Origin: Geobacter sp. OR-1
Lineage (GTDB): Bacteria; Desulfobacterota; Desulfuromonadia; Geobacterales; DSM-12255
Direction of reading: 5' to 3'
NCBI RefSeq assembly: GCF_000813145.1
Contig: NZ_BAZF01000010.1
Span: 62,001 to 126,000 of the forward strand
Length of the DNA stretch: 64,000 nucleotides
Shown: piece by piece, positions 9,422 through 18,490 of the stretch
Layout of the letters: every line of letters begins with the position of its first letter
How positions within the stretch are numbered: the stretch's first letter is position 1
The notes under the pieces: generated by a model
The model's database searches: none
What the model was told of the DNA's origin: nothing
What the model saw: only the letters and a program-made list of their open reading frames with translations
Program-made: the position numbers and the translations under genes

Positions 9422-9922
9422 TTAGCGCTTTAACCGTTCCATTTTGTCGTCAGCCTGACTATTATGCATTTCGCTCCTGATTCGCCGGCGCTCATCGGGC
9501 GGCAGGGCACGCCATTTTTCGCGTAACACTTTTCGCTCTGCAGAAGGCAGCTCCTTGTACCAGCGGTATCGCGCCCTTACCCTCTCCTGCTCCGGCGCAG
9601 GCAAACTCCGGAACTCATCGGCCCTTTTTTTCAACTGCTCTCTTCGTTCAGGCGGCAGATCGCGCAACTTTCTATAATATTGCCGCATTTCGGCACGCTC
9701 TTGAGGAGACATGCGGCTCAAACGTTCGGCGCTTCTTCGTAAACGGTCCTGACGATCATACGGGAGCGTATGCCAGCTATCGGCATAGCGCCGCAGCAGT
9801 TCCTTTTCCCCTCGGGAAAGACTCTCCCAGGGGATACCATTCCCCTGATCGCCGGCCGCCATGCCACCGCTAACAACAACAAAGATCAGTGCCAGCAAAA
9901 ACCTAGCGCGCATTTTTGTCAT
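9422..9922 (-). CDS. DUF3106 exported protein
   Basis: About 166 residues with a signal peptide (FLLALIFVVVSGGMA) and a highly charged, helical body full of RxxLPPxRR-type repeats (LPPERREQLKKR, LPPDERRRIR), the DUF3106 pattern. The start at 9922 overlaps the previous gene; ATG 9913 is an alternative. DUF3106 genes often close a sigma factor/membrane protein/DUF3106 operon, as here. Function unknown; envelope stress sensing, as with Spy/CpxP-like charged helical proteins, is only a guess. Confidence 0.75.
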   Translation of the reverse strand: MTKMRARFLLALIFVVVSGGMAAGDQGNGIPWESLSRGEKELLRRYADSWHTLPYDRQDRLRRSAERLSRMSPQERAEMRQYYRKLRDLPPERREQLKKRADEFRSLPAPEQERVRARYRWYKELPSAERKVLREKWRALPPDERRRIRSEMHNSQADDKMERLKR

Positions 9923-10271
9923 GCTCCGCCAGCCAGAGAAAGAAATCAAGATCATCATATAGTTCCAGTTGCTCGCCGGAAGCCACAATATCCACCTCGT
10001 CATCCCCTTTTGGCGGCAAGTTGGTGCTGACAGGAGCGAGCCAGAGAGAAACGGCGACCACCAGAACCGCGAGCGATGCCACCCCTCCGGCAGTCACCCA
10101 GCGTGGCAAAAAAAACTTCCGCTCACGCCGCTCCGCAAGCTCGACTGCCTTGGTGCGGGCATTACGCAACGAGCTCCGCACATCCGGCGATAGGTTTTCC
10201 GCCGCCTGATCCAGCACCAGCCGCGCCTTTGCAAGGGCAGCTTCATTGTCGATCCGATCGCCACGCATCAC
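9903..10271 (-). CDS. Small single-pass membrane protein, probable anti-sigma partner
   Basis: 122 residues: a basic, helical cytoplasmic part (1-57), one transmembrane helix (about 59-80, TAGGVASLAVLVVAVSLWL) and a short acidic outer tail. Its start overlaps the sigma-factor stop (ATCA region at 10268-10271) and its end overlaps the DUF3106 start. The layout is that of a DUF3619-type protein in sigma/DUF3619/DUF3106 operons, where it is a plausible anti-sigma factor. There is no zinc-binding anti-sigma motif. Confidence 0.65.
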   Translation of the reverse strand: MMRGDRIDNEAALAKARLVLDQAAENLSPDVRSSLRNARTKAVELAERRERKFFLPRWVTAGGVASLAVLVVAVSLWLAPVSTNLPPKGDDEVDIVASGEQLELYDDLDFFLWLAEHDKNAR

Positions 10272-10771
10272 CGATACTCCTCCAGAACGTTGCGCAAAGC
10301 GTTTACTGCTCGGAAATAATGTGTCTTGACGCTCCCCTCAGAACATTTCATAGCCACAGCGGTATGGGCAACGTCTAGCCCCTCCCAGGCACGCAGCAGA
10401 AAAGCCTGTTGTTGCCTTAACGGCAATTGTTTGACAACCTTTTCAAGACGTTCGCCAAGCTCGCGATTCAAGAGTTCTGATGCCGGGGTATCGCCTCTGG
10501 GATCCGCATAGGATTCAACAGGGTCGGACCCGTCGTCACCATCCTCCCCCCCTATGCCGAACCAGCCCCGAAAACGGCTACGTACCGTTTTACGACGATG
10601 CCAGTCGGTGATCCGGCTCTGGAGAACACGGTGGAACAGCGGCCGCCATTCTTCAACAGGCTTGGCGGCATAACGCCTGACAAAATCGAGCATCCCGTCC
10701 TGCACTACATCCAGGGCATCATCCTGACAGCCGGTCGCAAGATATGCCATTCTGAAGGCCCGTCGCTCCAC
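10268..10771 (-). CDS. ECF-type RNA polymerase sigma factor
   Basis: A region 2 segment (MAYLATGCQDDALDVVQDGMLDF is typical) and a region 4 helix-turn-helix (LPLRQQQAFLLRAWEGLDV and CSEGSVKTHYFRA) are clear. It probably controls its own operon with the membrane protein and DUF3106 downstream. The GTG start at 10771 cuts off the family's N-terminal helix: the frame continues upstream as SDELNRFLAEVERRAFRMA to an in-frame TGA at 10814-10816. A CTG at 10808-10810 has GGAG six bases upstream and may be the real start. Confidence 0.85.
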   Translation of the reverse strand: MERRAFRMAYLATGCQDDALDVVQDGMLDFVRRYAAKPVEEWRPLFHRVLQSRITDWHRRKTVRSRFRGWFGIGGEDGDDGSDPVESYADPRGDTPASELLNRELGERLEKVVKQLPLRQQQAFLLRAWEGLDVAHTAVAMKCSEGSVKTHYFRAVNALRNVLEEYR

Positions 10772-10948
10772 CTCTGCCAGGAAACGGTTCAGTTCGTCAG
10801 ATGTTCCCAGCGTTCACTCCCCACTTGGCATAATCAACTCTGCCGATATTTGATATAACGATCATCAGGTTAATTGGTTGACAATAAGTCGGAACCTTTT
10901 TGGGCCAGCAAGGGCAGGCGCGAAACATTGGAATCGAAAGGAACGGCA

Positions 10949-11239
10949 TCACTCCTCGTGAACATGAGGAGCCCGTGTCATAGCGGCGCCGCAGTATTTG
11001 CACGCGGAGAGTTTCCAGGACTGCAGCTCTCTGCAGGCGGGGCATTCCCGGTAATGCCCTTCCACCTCCTTTATGGGCGATTGGATTATGATCGCCATAA
11101 TGGTTGGAGGGAAAAATGCGCATATAAAGAACCATCCCAGGGTGTTCCGCCCTTTTGTGGAGGCAATCCAGGCACCGACAATTCCCGGCAGGACAAAAAA
11201 GCAAAAGATAACAAGAAGCTGCTTCACTTCATAAGACAT
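10949..11239 (-). CDS. Small membrane protein with C-terminal zinc ribbon
   Basis: 96 residues. Two hydrophobic segments (about 6-26 and 33-52) are followed by a zinc-ribbon-like part, CPAC at about residue 66 and CKYCG at about 79. Not recognised beyond this. It follows asnS by 18 bases on the same strand and could be cotranscribed with it. Confidence 0.6.
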   Translation of the reverse strand: MSYEVKQLLVIFCFFVLPGIVGAWIASTKGRNTLGWFFICAFFPPTIMAIIIQSPIKEVEGHYRECPACRELQSWKLSACKYCGAAMTRAPHVHEE

Positions 11240-11257
11240 TAGTTCATTCCTTTCTTA

Positions 11258-12643
11258 TCAGAACCCTGCATGCCTGGGTGTTCTCGGAAACGGGAGGACA
11301 TCCCGGATGTTCTCCATTCCGGTAATGTACATGACAAGCCGTTCAAATCCGAGGCCAAATCCGGCATGGGGGCAAGATCCCCAGCGTCGGCTGTCCAGAT
11401 ACCACCAGAGCCCCTCGGGATTGATTCCGGTCTCAAGCATCCTCTGTTGCAGCAGATCCAGACGTTCCTCCCTCTGGCTCCCGCCGATTATCTCCCCGAC
11501 TTTCGGCACCAGCAGGTCCATGGCAGCAACGGTCCTAGCGTCATCGTTCTGCCGCATATAAAACGCTTTGATAGCTTTAGGGTAATTTACAATGAACACC
11601 GGGCCGCCAACAACCTGTTCGGTGAGATACCGTTCGTGCTCGGTCTGCAGGTCAAGCCCCCACGATACCGGGTACTGGAAAGTTACCGGTGCCTTCTCCA
11701 AACGTGAGATCGCCTCGGAATAATCCATCATCGCAAAGGAAGAATCGGCCACAGCCCTGATCCGGCCGATGATCCCCTTTTCAATGTGCGCATCGAAGAA
11801 TGCCATATCATTGCTGCATTCCTCAAGGGCAAAACTGCACAGATAGCGGAGAAAATCCTCTGCCAGAGCCGCATCGGCCATCAGGTCCGCAAAAGCCATC
11901 TCCGGCTCTATCATCCAGAACTCGGCAGCATGACGGGGGGTATTGGAATTTTCCGCCCGGAAGGTGGGGCCAAAGGTGTAGATGTCGGAAAAGGCCAGGG
12001 CAAACAGTTCTCCCTCAAGTTGCCCGCTTACGGTCAATCCGGTAGCCTGACCAAAGAAATCGGCATTAAAATCCACCTTGCCGTTGGTCAGTGGCAGGTT
12101 GTCCAGCGGCAGAGTGGTAACGCGAAACAGTTCGCCGGCACCTTCACAGTCGTTCGCTGTTATGATCGGGGTATGGACATACATGAACCCCTTTTCCGCA
12201 AAAAACCGGTGCACCGCCTGGGCAAGGGCGGACCGGGTGCGGAATACCGCCCCGAAAGTATTCGTACGGGGCCTGAGATGCGCTATTTCCCGCAGAAACT
12301 CAAAACTGTGGCGCTTTTTCTGTAGCGGATAATCCTGGTCGGCCGACCCGATTACCGTTATCTCCGTTGCGTGCAGTTCCAGCCGCTGACCTGAAGCCGG
12401 TGATTCCTGAAGCATTCCGGTAACTCGCACGGCACTGCCGGTCCCCAGGCGGGACACTACGGTAAAATTCTCCAGCCCCGTATCAGCAACTACCTGTATG
12501 CATTCCAGGCTTGATCCGTCATTGAGGGCCAGAAAAGTGATCCCTTTGCCCGACCTTACCGTCCTGACCCACCCGGCGATAGCGGCACTGCCGCCAGGGC
12601 AACCGTCTGCAAGCAATATATTGATTCGTGTTCTTGCCGTCAT
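11258..12643 (-). CDS. asnS: Asparaginyl-tRNA synthetase
   Basis: A 461-residue class IIb aminoacyl-tRNA synthetase that charges tRNA-Asn. The N-terminal OB fold (VAGWVRTVR-like, here [16 protein letters not shown]) is followed by motif 2 ([22 protein letters not shown], in two blocks) and motif 3 ([15 protein letters not shown]). The presence of asnS means Asn-tRNA can be made directly. The frame opens at 12709, but the ATG at 12643 has AAGGAG and fits the family N terminus. Confidence 0.95.
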   Translation of the reverse strand: MTARTRINILLADGCPGGSAAIAGWVRTVRSGKGITFLALNDGSSLECIQVVADTGLENFTVVSRLGTGSAVRVTGMLQESPASGQRLELHATEITVIGSADQDYPLQKKRHSFEFLREIAHLRPRTNTFGAVFRTRSALAQAVHRFFAEKGFMYVHTPIITANDCEGAGELFRVTTLPLDNLPLTNGKVDFNADFFGQATGLTVSGQLEGELFALAFSDIYTFGPTFRAENSNTPRHAAEFWMIEPEMAFADLMADAALAEDFLRYLCSFALEECSNDMAFFDAHIEKGIIGRIRAVADSSFAMMDYSEAISRLEKAPVTFQYPVSWGLDLQTEHERYLTEQVVGGPVFIVNYPKAIKAFYMRQNDDARTVAAMDLLVPKVGEIIGGSQREERLDLLQQRMLETGINPEGLWWYLDSRRWGSCPHAGFGLGFERLVMYITGMENIRDVLPFPRTPRHAGF

Positions 12644-12772
12644 CCCCACTCCTTGAATCAATTTTGACTTCATTGTAGCATACCCCCCCGGCACAATCCA
12701 TTCTTGCACTCACTTCTGAACTGCACTTTATTCTTTACAGGCCGTGTCCAGGAATATTATGGTTACGGCGTC

Positions 12773-13132
12773 ATGATCAAATACGCCATTATATTAGTTC
12801 TCCTCTTGCTCGCCCCGGTCTGTCCCGGATATGCCGAGGATCTGCGCAACTTCGGCGGCGTCGGTATCGACGGCATTCCATGGGCCGACGGCAGAATCGT
12901 AGTCCGGCAGCTGGTGGCCGGCGGCCCGGCTCATCTGGCGGGGATCAAGGCCGGTGACATCATTACTCATATAGACGGTAAGCAGACTAAAGGGAGCAAT
13001 TTTAGGCAGATGGTGGACTATCGTCTTAGGGGTGAAGCGGGGACCAAGGTACAGATCAACATCATGCGGCCGGGTGAGAAAAAGCCGCGTGTTTTTATCC
13101 TGACGCGCAGGCAGTTACTGCTGCCCAAATAA
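12773..13132 (+). CDS. Exported PDZ-domain protein
   Basis: 119 residues: a signal peptide (IILVLLLLAPVCPGYA) and one PDZ domain (about 28-112) with the carboxylate-loop-like GGVGID and the conserved AHLAGIKAGDIITHIDG. There is no protease domain, so it is a stand-alone PDZ module in the periplasm. Divergent from asnS. Ligand unknown. A bidirectional terminator follows. Confidence 0.78.
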   Translation: MIKYAIILVLLLLAPVCPGYAEDLRNFGGVGIDGIPWADGRIVVRQLVAGGPAHLAGIKAGDIITHIDGKQTKGSNFRQMVDYRLRGEAGTKVQINIMRPGEKKPRVFILTRRQLLLPK

Positions 13133-13160
13133 AAAAAGGGAGCCAAACGGCCCCCTTTTT
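13133..13160. terminator. Bidirectional rho-independent terminator
   Basis: Stem AAAAAGGGAGCC with GGCCCCCTTTTT (one mismatch), loop AAAC. A T run follows on both strands, suiting the convergent PDZ and membrane-protein genes. Confidence 0.85.
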
Positions 13161-13181
13161 CATATCCGATCTCCCGCGGTC

Positions 13182-13541
13182 TCAGCCACGATCACTGTTA
13201 AGCCGGCTCAGGCAAAATTGAACTTGCTGCGAAAGCATATGGTCAAGGGAAGCAAAAAGAAGCGACAGCATTCCGTATCCGGCCAGAATGACATCAGCAC
13301 CCGGAAAGGCATGCAGCGAAGGAAACCATTTGATCATAACGCAAAGTATTGTTGCCCCGGCAGCACAGAAGAGGTGGCGGGCAACCCAGCAGACAAGGGA
13401 TTCGCGCAGTTTTGCCAGCGGTTCGGTATCGTAACCGCTTCCGAAAGAGGTTATGGAGATCCAGTCGCCGTATATCCTGAGTGCCATCAGACAGGAGACC
13501 ACTGCTGCAACCGTTAGAGAGATGAATACTATTTGAGTCAT
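13182..13541 (-). CDS. Hypothetical membrane protein
   Basis: 119 residues with about three hydrophobic segments (1-20, 52-72, 82-100). GGAGGAAG eight bases before the ATG supports translation. No family recognised. It lies alone between terminators. Confidence 0.55.
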   Translation of the reverse strand: MTQIVFISLTVAAVVSCLMALRIYGDWISITSFGSGYDTEPLAKLRESLVCWVARHLFCAAGATILCVMIKWFPSLHAFPGADVILAGYGMLSLLFASLDHMLSQQVQFCLSRLNSDRG

Positions 13542-13600
13542 CTATACTTCCTCCTGTCCATGGTTTGGGTTGGCTGACAACCTTTGGCACGTACATTACG

Positions 13601-13631
13601 AAAAAGATGCCCAAAACGCACCGCTGGGCAT
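13601..13631 (-). terminator. Probable terminator of the hpn/long leftward operon
   Basis: Minus-strand hairpin ATGCCCA/TGGGCAT with an eleven-base loop followed by CTTTTTCG. It lies about 145 bases after the transporter stop at 13775. The rest of the 233-base gap is AT-rich with no gene. Confidence 0.5.
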
Positions 13632-13774
13632 TATTTCTCATTAATCATAATAAGCTTTTTAAATTAGCTAGTTAAAGCACGACCAGGCAACAAGATGGTT
13701 TCTTACGAGGGGATAATACCCGAGAGGATGTGCAACAGCTGAACAACATATTGTGCTAAGACGGGATTAAGAGC

Positions 13775-14155
13775 TCAAGAATTGCCGCTTTTGGTGATCA
13801 GCATCACTCCAATACAGACAAGACCGATGCCGGTCCATCTGAGGGGAGAAACATGCTCGCCCAGGTAAAACTGCGCCAGAAATGCCACCAAAACATAATT
13901 CAATGCCTGCATCGGCAGGGCAACCGACAGATCTTCCCAGGATAGAACAGCCAGCCAGAGAAAAAAGAAGATCGCCAGCATCGTCGTGCCAATGATCAGT
14001 TTCGGATTGGTGAGAGCCTGGTATGCCGCGTTGAATATCCCGCGAAGGTTCATGGCCGATATGTCGCCCATCTCCTTCATCCCCTTGGCCAAAAGGATAT
14101 CCCCGACTGTTCCGGCAGTTACCGCCAGAAGCATGATTATTATGGTCTTCAGCAT
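13775..14155 (-). CDS. Small DMT/EamA-like membrane transporter
   Basis: 126 residues with four predicted transmembrane helices, about half of an EamA protein and similar in size to SMR (EmrE) proteins; VALPMQALNYVLVAFLAQF and WTGIGLVCIGVMLI are typical EamA/SMR helices. It overlaps the hpnK stop by seven bases, so the two are translationally coupled. A lipid or sugar-lipid translocation role beside a hopanoid deacetylase is inference only. Confidence 0.72.
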   Translation of the reverse strand: MLKTIIIMLLAVTAGTVGDILLAKGMKEMGDISAMNLRGIFNAAYQALTNPKLIIGTTMLAIFFFLWLAVLSWEDLSVALPMQALNYVLVAFLAQFYLGEHVSPLRWTGIGLVCIGVMLITKSGNS

Positions 14156-15012
14156 TCCTTTACCTCACCACGGTAGTTTCGGAGAACGATTCCGGTCGAC
14201 CTGATCTTTTCCATCAAGCGTTTACCTGTCAGTGCCGCGAACTCTTCTTCATGACGGTAGTCCGGCATCCAGTGAGACAGCTCCTGATCAGGGTGGAACC
14301 CTGGATGGAAATAGATCTCCGTAACACCGTCCTGCAATACATCTAACGCTTTCATAAAATATTCTTCCGTCATCTGACCGGAATTCAGGAGCCCCTTGAC
14401 TTCTGTTGCGTAAGCAATGCCGAGCCGGTCGAGCATCGGCCGGCACCGCTTTGCCAGCCGGTCGAAGATGAAGGCATCGGCAAACTTTCCGAGACGCCGC
14501 CTGGGAGCAAGCTCCAGATCCACCCCCAGCCGTTCTCGGGAAAGCCTGAAAGACGATATCCCGTATTTCGGCATCAGACGGCAAAGAATGTCAAACACGG
14601 TCGGGTGCATATGGATGTTCAGATGCCCATCGATATGGGACAGCGGCAGGCCGGTTTCCAGAAAGCGGGTTATCTGGGCCTCGATCTCGGCCGTAAGCTG
14701 TTTTCTGAGCGATTTGATGAAAAAGTACCGTATTCCGGCATAGACGGGGTCGTGCGGGAAATGTCCTTGAGAGTCCACCAGCGGCGGGAAACCGGACCGC
14801 TCCCGGGCGGATCGCCCCTGGACCAGGGTCAGATGCAGTCCCACCTGCAACCCGGGGTTCTCTTTTGCCAGGCAGACCGCCTCCTCGAACCCCTTGCCAG
14901 CGACCATCAGTGATGCGCTGGTCAGCACCCCTTCCTGCCAAGCCTTTATGATTGCCCGGTTTGCACCGCTTGAAAGCCCGAAATCATCGGCATTAACGAT
15001 AAGTTCCTTCAT
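14149..15012 (-). CDS. hpnK: HpnK, YdjC-family deacetylase of hopanoid side chains
   Basis: About 287 residues of the YdjC/ChbG carbohydrate deacetylase family. The metal site is seen in VNADDFGLS (Asp pair) and HIDGHLNIHMHP (histidines). HpnK is proposed to remove the acetyl group from the N-acetylglucosaminyl bacteriohopanetetrol intermediate before HpnJ acts. The start ATG at 15012 gives the usual MKELIVNADDFG; a GTG at 15018 overlapping the hpnJ stop is the alternative. Directly downstream of hpnJ. Confidence 0.85.
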   Translation of the reverse strand: MKELIVNADDFGLSSGANRAIIKAWQEGVLTSASLMVAGKGFEEAVCLAKENPGLQVGLHLTLVQGRSARERSGFPPLVDSQGHFPHDPVYAGIRYFFIKSLRKQLTAEIEAQITRFLETGLPLSHIDGHLNIHMHPTVFDILCRLMPKYGISSFRLSRERLGVDLELAPRRRLGKFADAFIFDRLAKRCRPMLDRLGIAYATEVKGLLNSGQMTEEYFMKALDVLQDGVTEIYFHPGFHPDQELSHWMPDYRHEEEFAALTGKRLMEKIRSTGIVLRNYRGEVKEC

Positions 15013-15014
15013 CT

Positions 15015-16435
15015 TCACTGCTGCGTCAGTTTACGCTTCTTCATGTAGTCCAGGTATTGTTTTCCTTCTTTCAGCAGCTTCCTCCGCTCCTCACCGTCAA
15101 TGATCATTCTGCCAATGCTCCGGGCAATGTACTTGGGACGGAAGTAAAACTTGTTGTAGAACTGCTCTACAGCAGCAAAGATCTCTTTGTTGGACAGGTG
15201 CGGGTAGTTGATGACGCACATCTGGTGCCCGGTATCATCAATATACGCATCCGAAGCAATCCACCCTTCTTGCTTGCACTGCTCCCAGAATTCCGTGCCA
15301 GGATAAGGCGATGCGAGTGAAACCTGGATAGACCCCAGATCCAGCTTTTTTGCATACTCGATCGTGTCCTGGATGGTCTCTCTGGTCTCGCCGGGCAACC
15401 CCATGATAAATGCCCCGTGGATGGAAATGCCCAGTTTTTTGCAGTCGCTGGTGAACTGGATCGCCTGATCGCGGGTTACTCCCTTTTTTACGTTTTTCAG
15501 GATCTGGGGACTGCCGGACTCGTAGCCAACAACGACATGGCGAAGCCCGGCATCGCGCATGATCTTCAATGTTTCGAAATCGCAATTGGCCCGGGCGTTG
15601 ATGACCCAGGAAATGCCGAGCGGCTTGATAAGTTCGGACACTGCCCGCGCATGGTTCCGATCTGCGGAAAAGGTATCATCGTCAAAAGAGAGCTCCCGCA
15701 TCTCCGGAATATTGTCGACGATCCACTTCACTTCTTCATAAACGTTTTGAGGTGAACGGGTGCGCATCTTCTGGCCCGAATATGTCTGCGGCCAGAGGCA
15801 GAAGGTGCATTTTGACGGGCAACCGCGGCTGGAATATATCGAAACATACGGGTTTTTGAAGTGCGGAATAATATATTCCCTGATCGGGAGGTCGCGTTTA
15901 TAAACCTGTGACACAAAAGGAAGCGCATCCAGGTCGGTAAGAACCGGCCGATCTGCGGTATGCACGACCTGCCCCTCCTTCAGGAAACTGATCCCGTCGA
16001 TCCGCTCCCATTCCCGCCCTTCGCACAGCTCCTTGATGGCGTAATCGAACTCGCCGCGACAGACGATGTCGACTGCATCACCGGCAAACTGGAGCGACTC
16101 ATCGGGCATGATGGTGACATGGGGGCCGGTGAGCACCGTGATTGTGGCAGGTTTCTGCGACTTGATCGCTCTGGCCGTCGCCACATCGATCGCCAGCGTC
16201 GGCGTGGATGTATACATCACCACCACGTCAAAATCCCTGGCAATGGCCAGGCAGTCAGACAGGTCCAGCCGCTGCACCGGGGCATCGACCACCCGGCTAC
16301 CCGCGATCATGCCTGCCGGATAGCAGAGCCAGGTAGGATACCAGAATGAGGTCACCTCACGCGAGGCCTGATAGCGGGCGCCGGCGCCGCCATCGAAATC
16401 CTCGAAGGTGGGGGATTCAGGAACAACGGTTTCAT
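15015..16435 (-). CDS. hpnJ: HpnJ, B12-binding radical SAM enzyme (reading frame shifted near the start)
   Basis: About 473 residues if the frame is restored. A B12-binding-like N-terminal domain is followed by the radical SAM site CPSKCTFC (about residue 205) and a C-terminal domain. HpnJ is linked to formation of the cyclitol ether of composite hopanoids. The natural start is the ATG at 16435, with GGAG five bases upstream, reading MKPLFLNPP; the body of the protein (TFEDFDGGAGARYQ onward) is in the next frame. The shift falls in a run of five C (16410-16414, minus strand), where six would restore the frame. Either a real mutation or a sequence error. The longer unshifted frame starting at 16502 lacks a ribosome site and the family N terminus. 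Confidence 0.82.
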
Positions 16436-16543
16436 AACTACTCCGATACTGATGTACTATAAGGGGAAAAATAAACTCGTAGATTAAAAGTGGGGAGAAC
16501 ATTTGTCAAGGTCAATATGGAGAAAGGCGCTAATCGAATCGGG

Positions 16544-18490
16544 TTATCCGAAGAACTTGCTGAACAACCCCTTCTTTTCCGACTGCCGGTGATCGGTTAT
16601 CTGCTGGAGCCCGTTGCGCGCCAGGGCATCGCGAGGATTAAGCTTCAGCGCCTTCTGAAACTCACCTTCCGCCAACCCCTCTCTCCCCTCATCAAGAAGC
16701 ATCCACCCCCGGAATGAAAAAGCTTCCGGATGCCGGCCATTCTGAAGTGACCTGGCCAACAGGTTCCTGGCCTTGTCACTGGCAGCCTTGGACCCCTTGT
16801 TCGACGGATTGCGATATATTGCCCAGGCAAGAAAAGCCGAATGAAGGGCAACGTCCGGTTCGAGACGATAGGCATCCTGAAACGCCTTCTCGGCATTGGC
16901 GAATTCCCCCATCTCCAGAAAAACCTTACCCGACTGGAACTGAACCTGGGCTTGCAGCTTGTCGTCCTGTTTTCCGTCGATGCCGATCTTGTCGGAGTTC
17001 AGGAGTTCATCGTACCGCTCCTTGGAAATAACGTTCGACAGAGTGTTGTAGGCAGTTGACAGCACTGACAGCACTTCCTGGGCCATTTCCAGCACAGGCC
17101 CGGAAAGTTCCATGAGCCTTTCCTGGGAATACGGCCTGGTGCGCGAGAAATATGAATCCTTCAGGGTGTTGAAGGTGAAAGAGCCGGGGGTCATACCCAG
17201 CAACTCATAATAATTCTTCTCCTTGATATAGGCGAAATCCCGCTGCACCTGCTGCTCGAAACTTATCACCGAACTCAGGAGAGGAGCGGCCATCCCCTCA
17301 TTCCCAACGGCTAACTCCACATTGCCGGAGACTTCCGCCACCAGGTCCTCAAACCGTTCTGACTTCTCTTCGCCCTCATCCAATTCCTCCTCCATAGGGC
17401 GATTGTACAGAACCTTCAACCTGAAATCGGCCTGCTCCTCGTCATCCGGGGCAGGATTCAGGCTGATGAGACGCATTACCTTGAGGAAGGAGCAGAAAGT
17501 GGCAGAGGAACCCCGTTTTGAGCCGGTCCCGACAACTTCGAGAAGGGGACGGCGGCCATTTATCAGGTTGAGAGTTGTTATATCATCCCGGCTCATGGAG
17601 ACCAGATTCGCCTGCCGGTAGAAGTTGGCGGTTCGGGCCGGGAACAGGTGGCCGAAGCGAGAGAGAAAACTGTCGGCGTTGAAGCCTAGGGCATGACCGG
17701 TAAATGACTCGTAAAGAAGTTCCGGGACCTGAAGCGGGACAAGCGGCATCTCGATTTCCGCAGGACCGGCAACGAATTCTGCCGCAGCATTTACCATAAC
17801 CGCATCTAAAATCGTGCGGATCAGGAATTTGCGGGACTCTTCAAGCAGTTCTTCATAAGTGAGATATCCGGCCTGGGTCAGAAAGATGCGGTCTTCGCCA
17901 CTGTTAACGAACAGATTCCGTTCTTCTGCAGAAATCTTGCCTGTGGCTGCCAGCATGGCGGGAAACTCGTCGCGGCCTCTTGACAGAAACGAGACCGGCA
18001 CCCCATGCAGGATCGACAGTGGCGGCCCTTGCCTCAGCTTCAGCATGCCGCTTTTGCCCGAATAGTAAAGGTCCACCAGAGCGGAGAGCAGGTTGGCCGG
18101 TTCAGAACGAGCCATGGTCGGCCCCGAGACGGCATCGCGAATCGCCCGCAGAAAACTCTGCTGGCTGAACGGCTTTTCCAGGTAATGGTCAACTCCGAGC
18201 CGTTTCGCCCCTTCGGCGAATTTCTCCCCCTTATAGTAACCGGTCATGATCACAACCGGGAGATGCGCACCACGCGGAGTCCGGCGCAACCGCTGCAGCA
18301 CCTCGATTCCGCTTATTTCCGGCAACCTGAGATCGAGCACCAGGAGATCCACTTCCCGGGAAGCCAGCATGCTCAGAGCCTCGGCGCCGTTTTTCGCCAG
18401 CAGCACTTCATAACTCTGAGCAACCAGAAACCGCTCCAGCATATGTGCGAGAGCTTCATTATCTTCCGCCAGTAACACTCGGGTGGTCAT
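16544..18490 (-). CDS. Response regulator with DUF4388, J-like and TPR regions
   Basis: 648 residues. Receiver domain at 1-120 with phospho-acceptor Asp in LLVLDLRLPE and the lysine in YLEKPFS. Residues about 133-260 resemble DUF4388 (PATAN-type). Residues about 415-500 resemble a degenerate J domain (NYYELLGMTPGS, KERYDELLN), without HPD. The end (about 515-635) carries TPR-like helices. This kind of multidomain regulator is common in Geobacter and Myxococcus; output is probably protein interaction. Its start overlaps mltG by 32 bases. Confidence 0.8.
   Translation of the reverse strand: MTTRVLLAEDNEALAHMLERFLVAQSYEVLLAKNGAEALSMLASREVDLLVLDLRLPEISGIEVLQRLRRTPRGAHLPVVIMTGYYKGEKFAEGAKRLGVDHYLEKPFSQQSFLRAIRDAVSGPTMARSEPANLLSALVDLYYSGKSGMLKLRQGPPLSILHGVPVSFLSRGRDEFPAMLAATGKISAEERNLFVNSGEDRIFLTQAGYLTYEELLEESRKFLIRTILDAVMVNAAAEFVAGPAEIEMPLVPLQVPELLYESFTGHALGFNADSFLSRFGHLFPARTANFYRQANLVSMSRDDITTLNLINGRRPLLEVVGTGSKRGSSATFCSFLKVMRLISLNPAPDDEEQADFRLKVLYNRPMEEELDEGEEKSERFEDLVAEVSGNVELAVGNEGMAAPLLSSVISFEQQVQRDFAYIKEKNYYELLGMTPGSFTFNTLKDSYFSRTRPYSQERLMELSGPVLEMAQEVLSVLSTAYNTLSNVISKERYDELLNSDKIGIDGKQDDKLQAQVQFQSGKVFLEMGEFANAEKAFQDAYRLEPDVALHSAFLAWAIYRNPSNKGSKAASDKARNLLARSLQNGRHPEAFSFRGWMLLDEGREGLAEGEFQKALKLNPRDALARNGLQQITDHRQSEKKGLFSKFFG

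Noticed and set aside
10797-11204. A 135-residue minus frame overlapping the small zinc-ribbon membrane protein
   Set aside because: Composition is that of an out-of-frame reading and no ribosome site is present.
16436-16502. Longer HpnJ start at 16502
   Set aside because: No ribosome site, and the extra residues do not match the family N terminus; a frameshift explains the data better.
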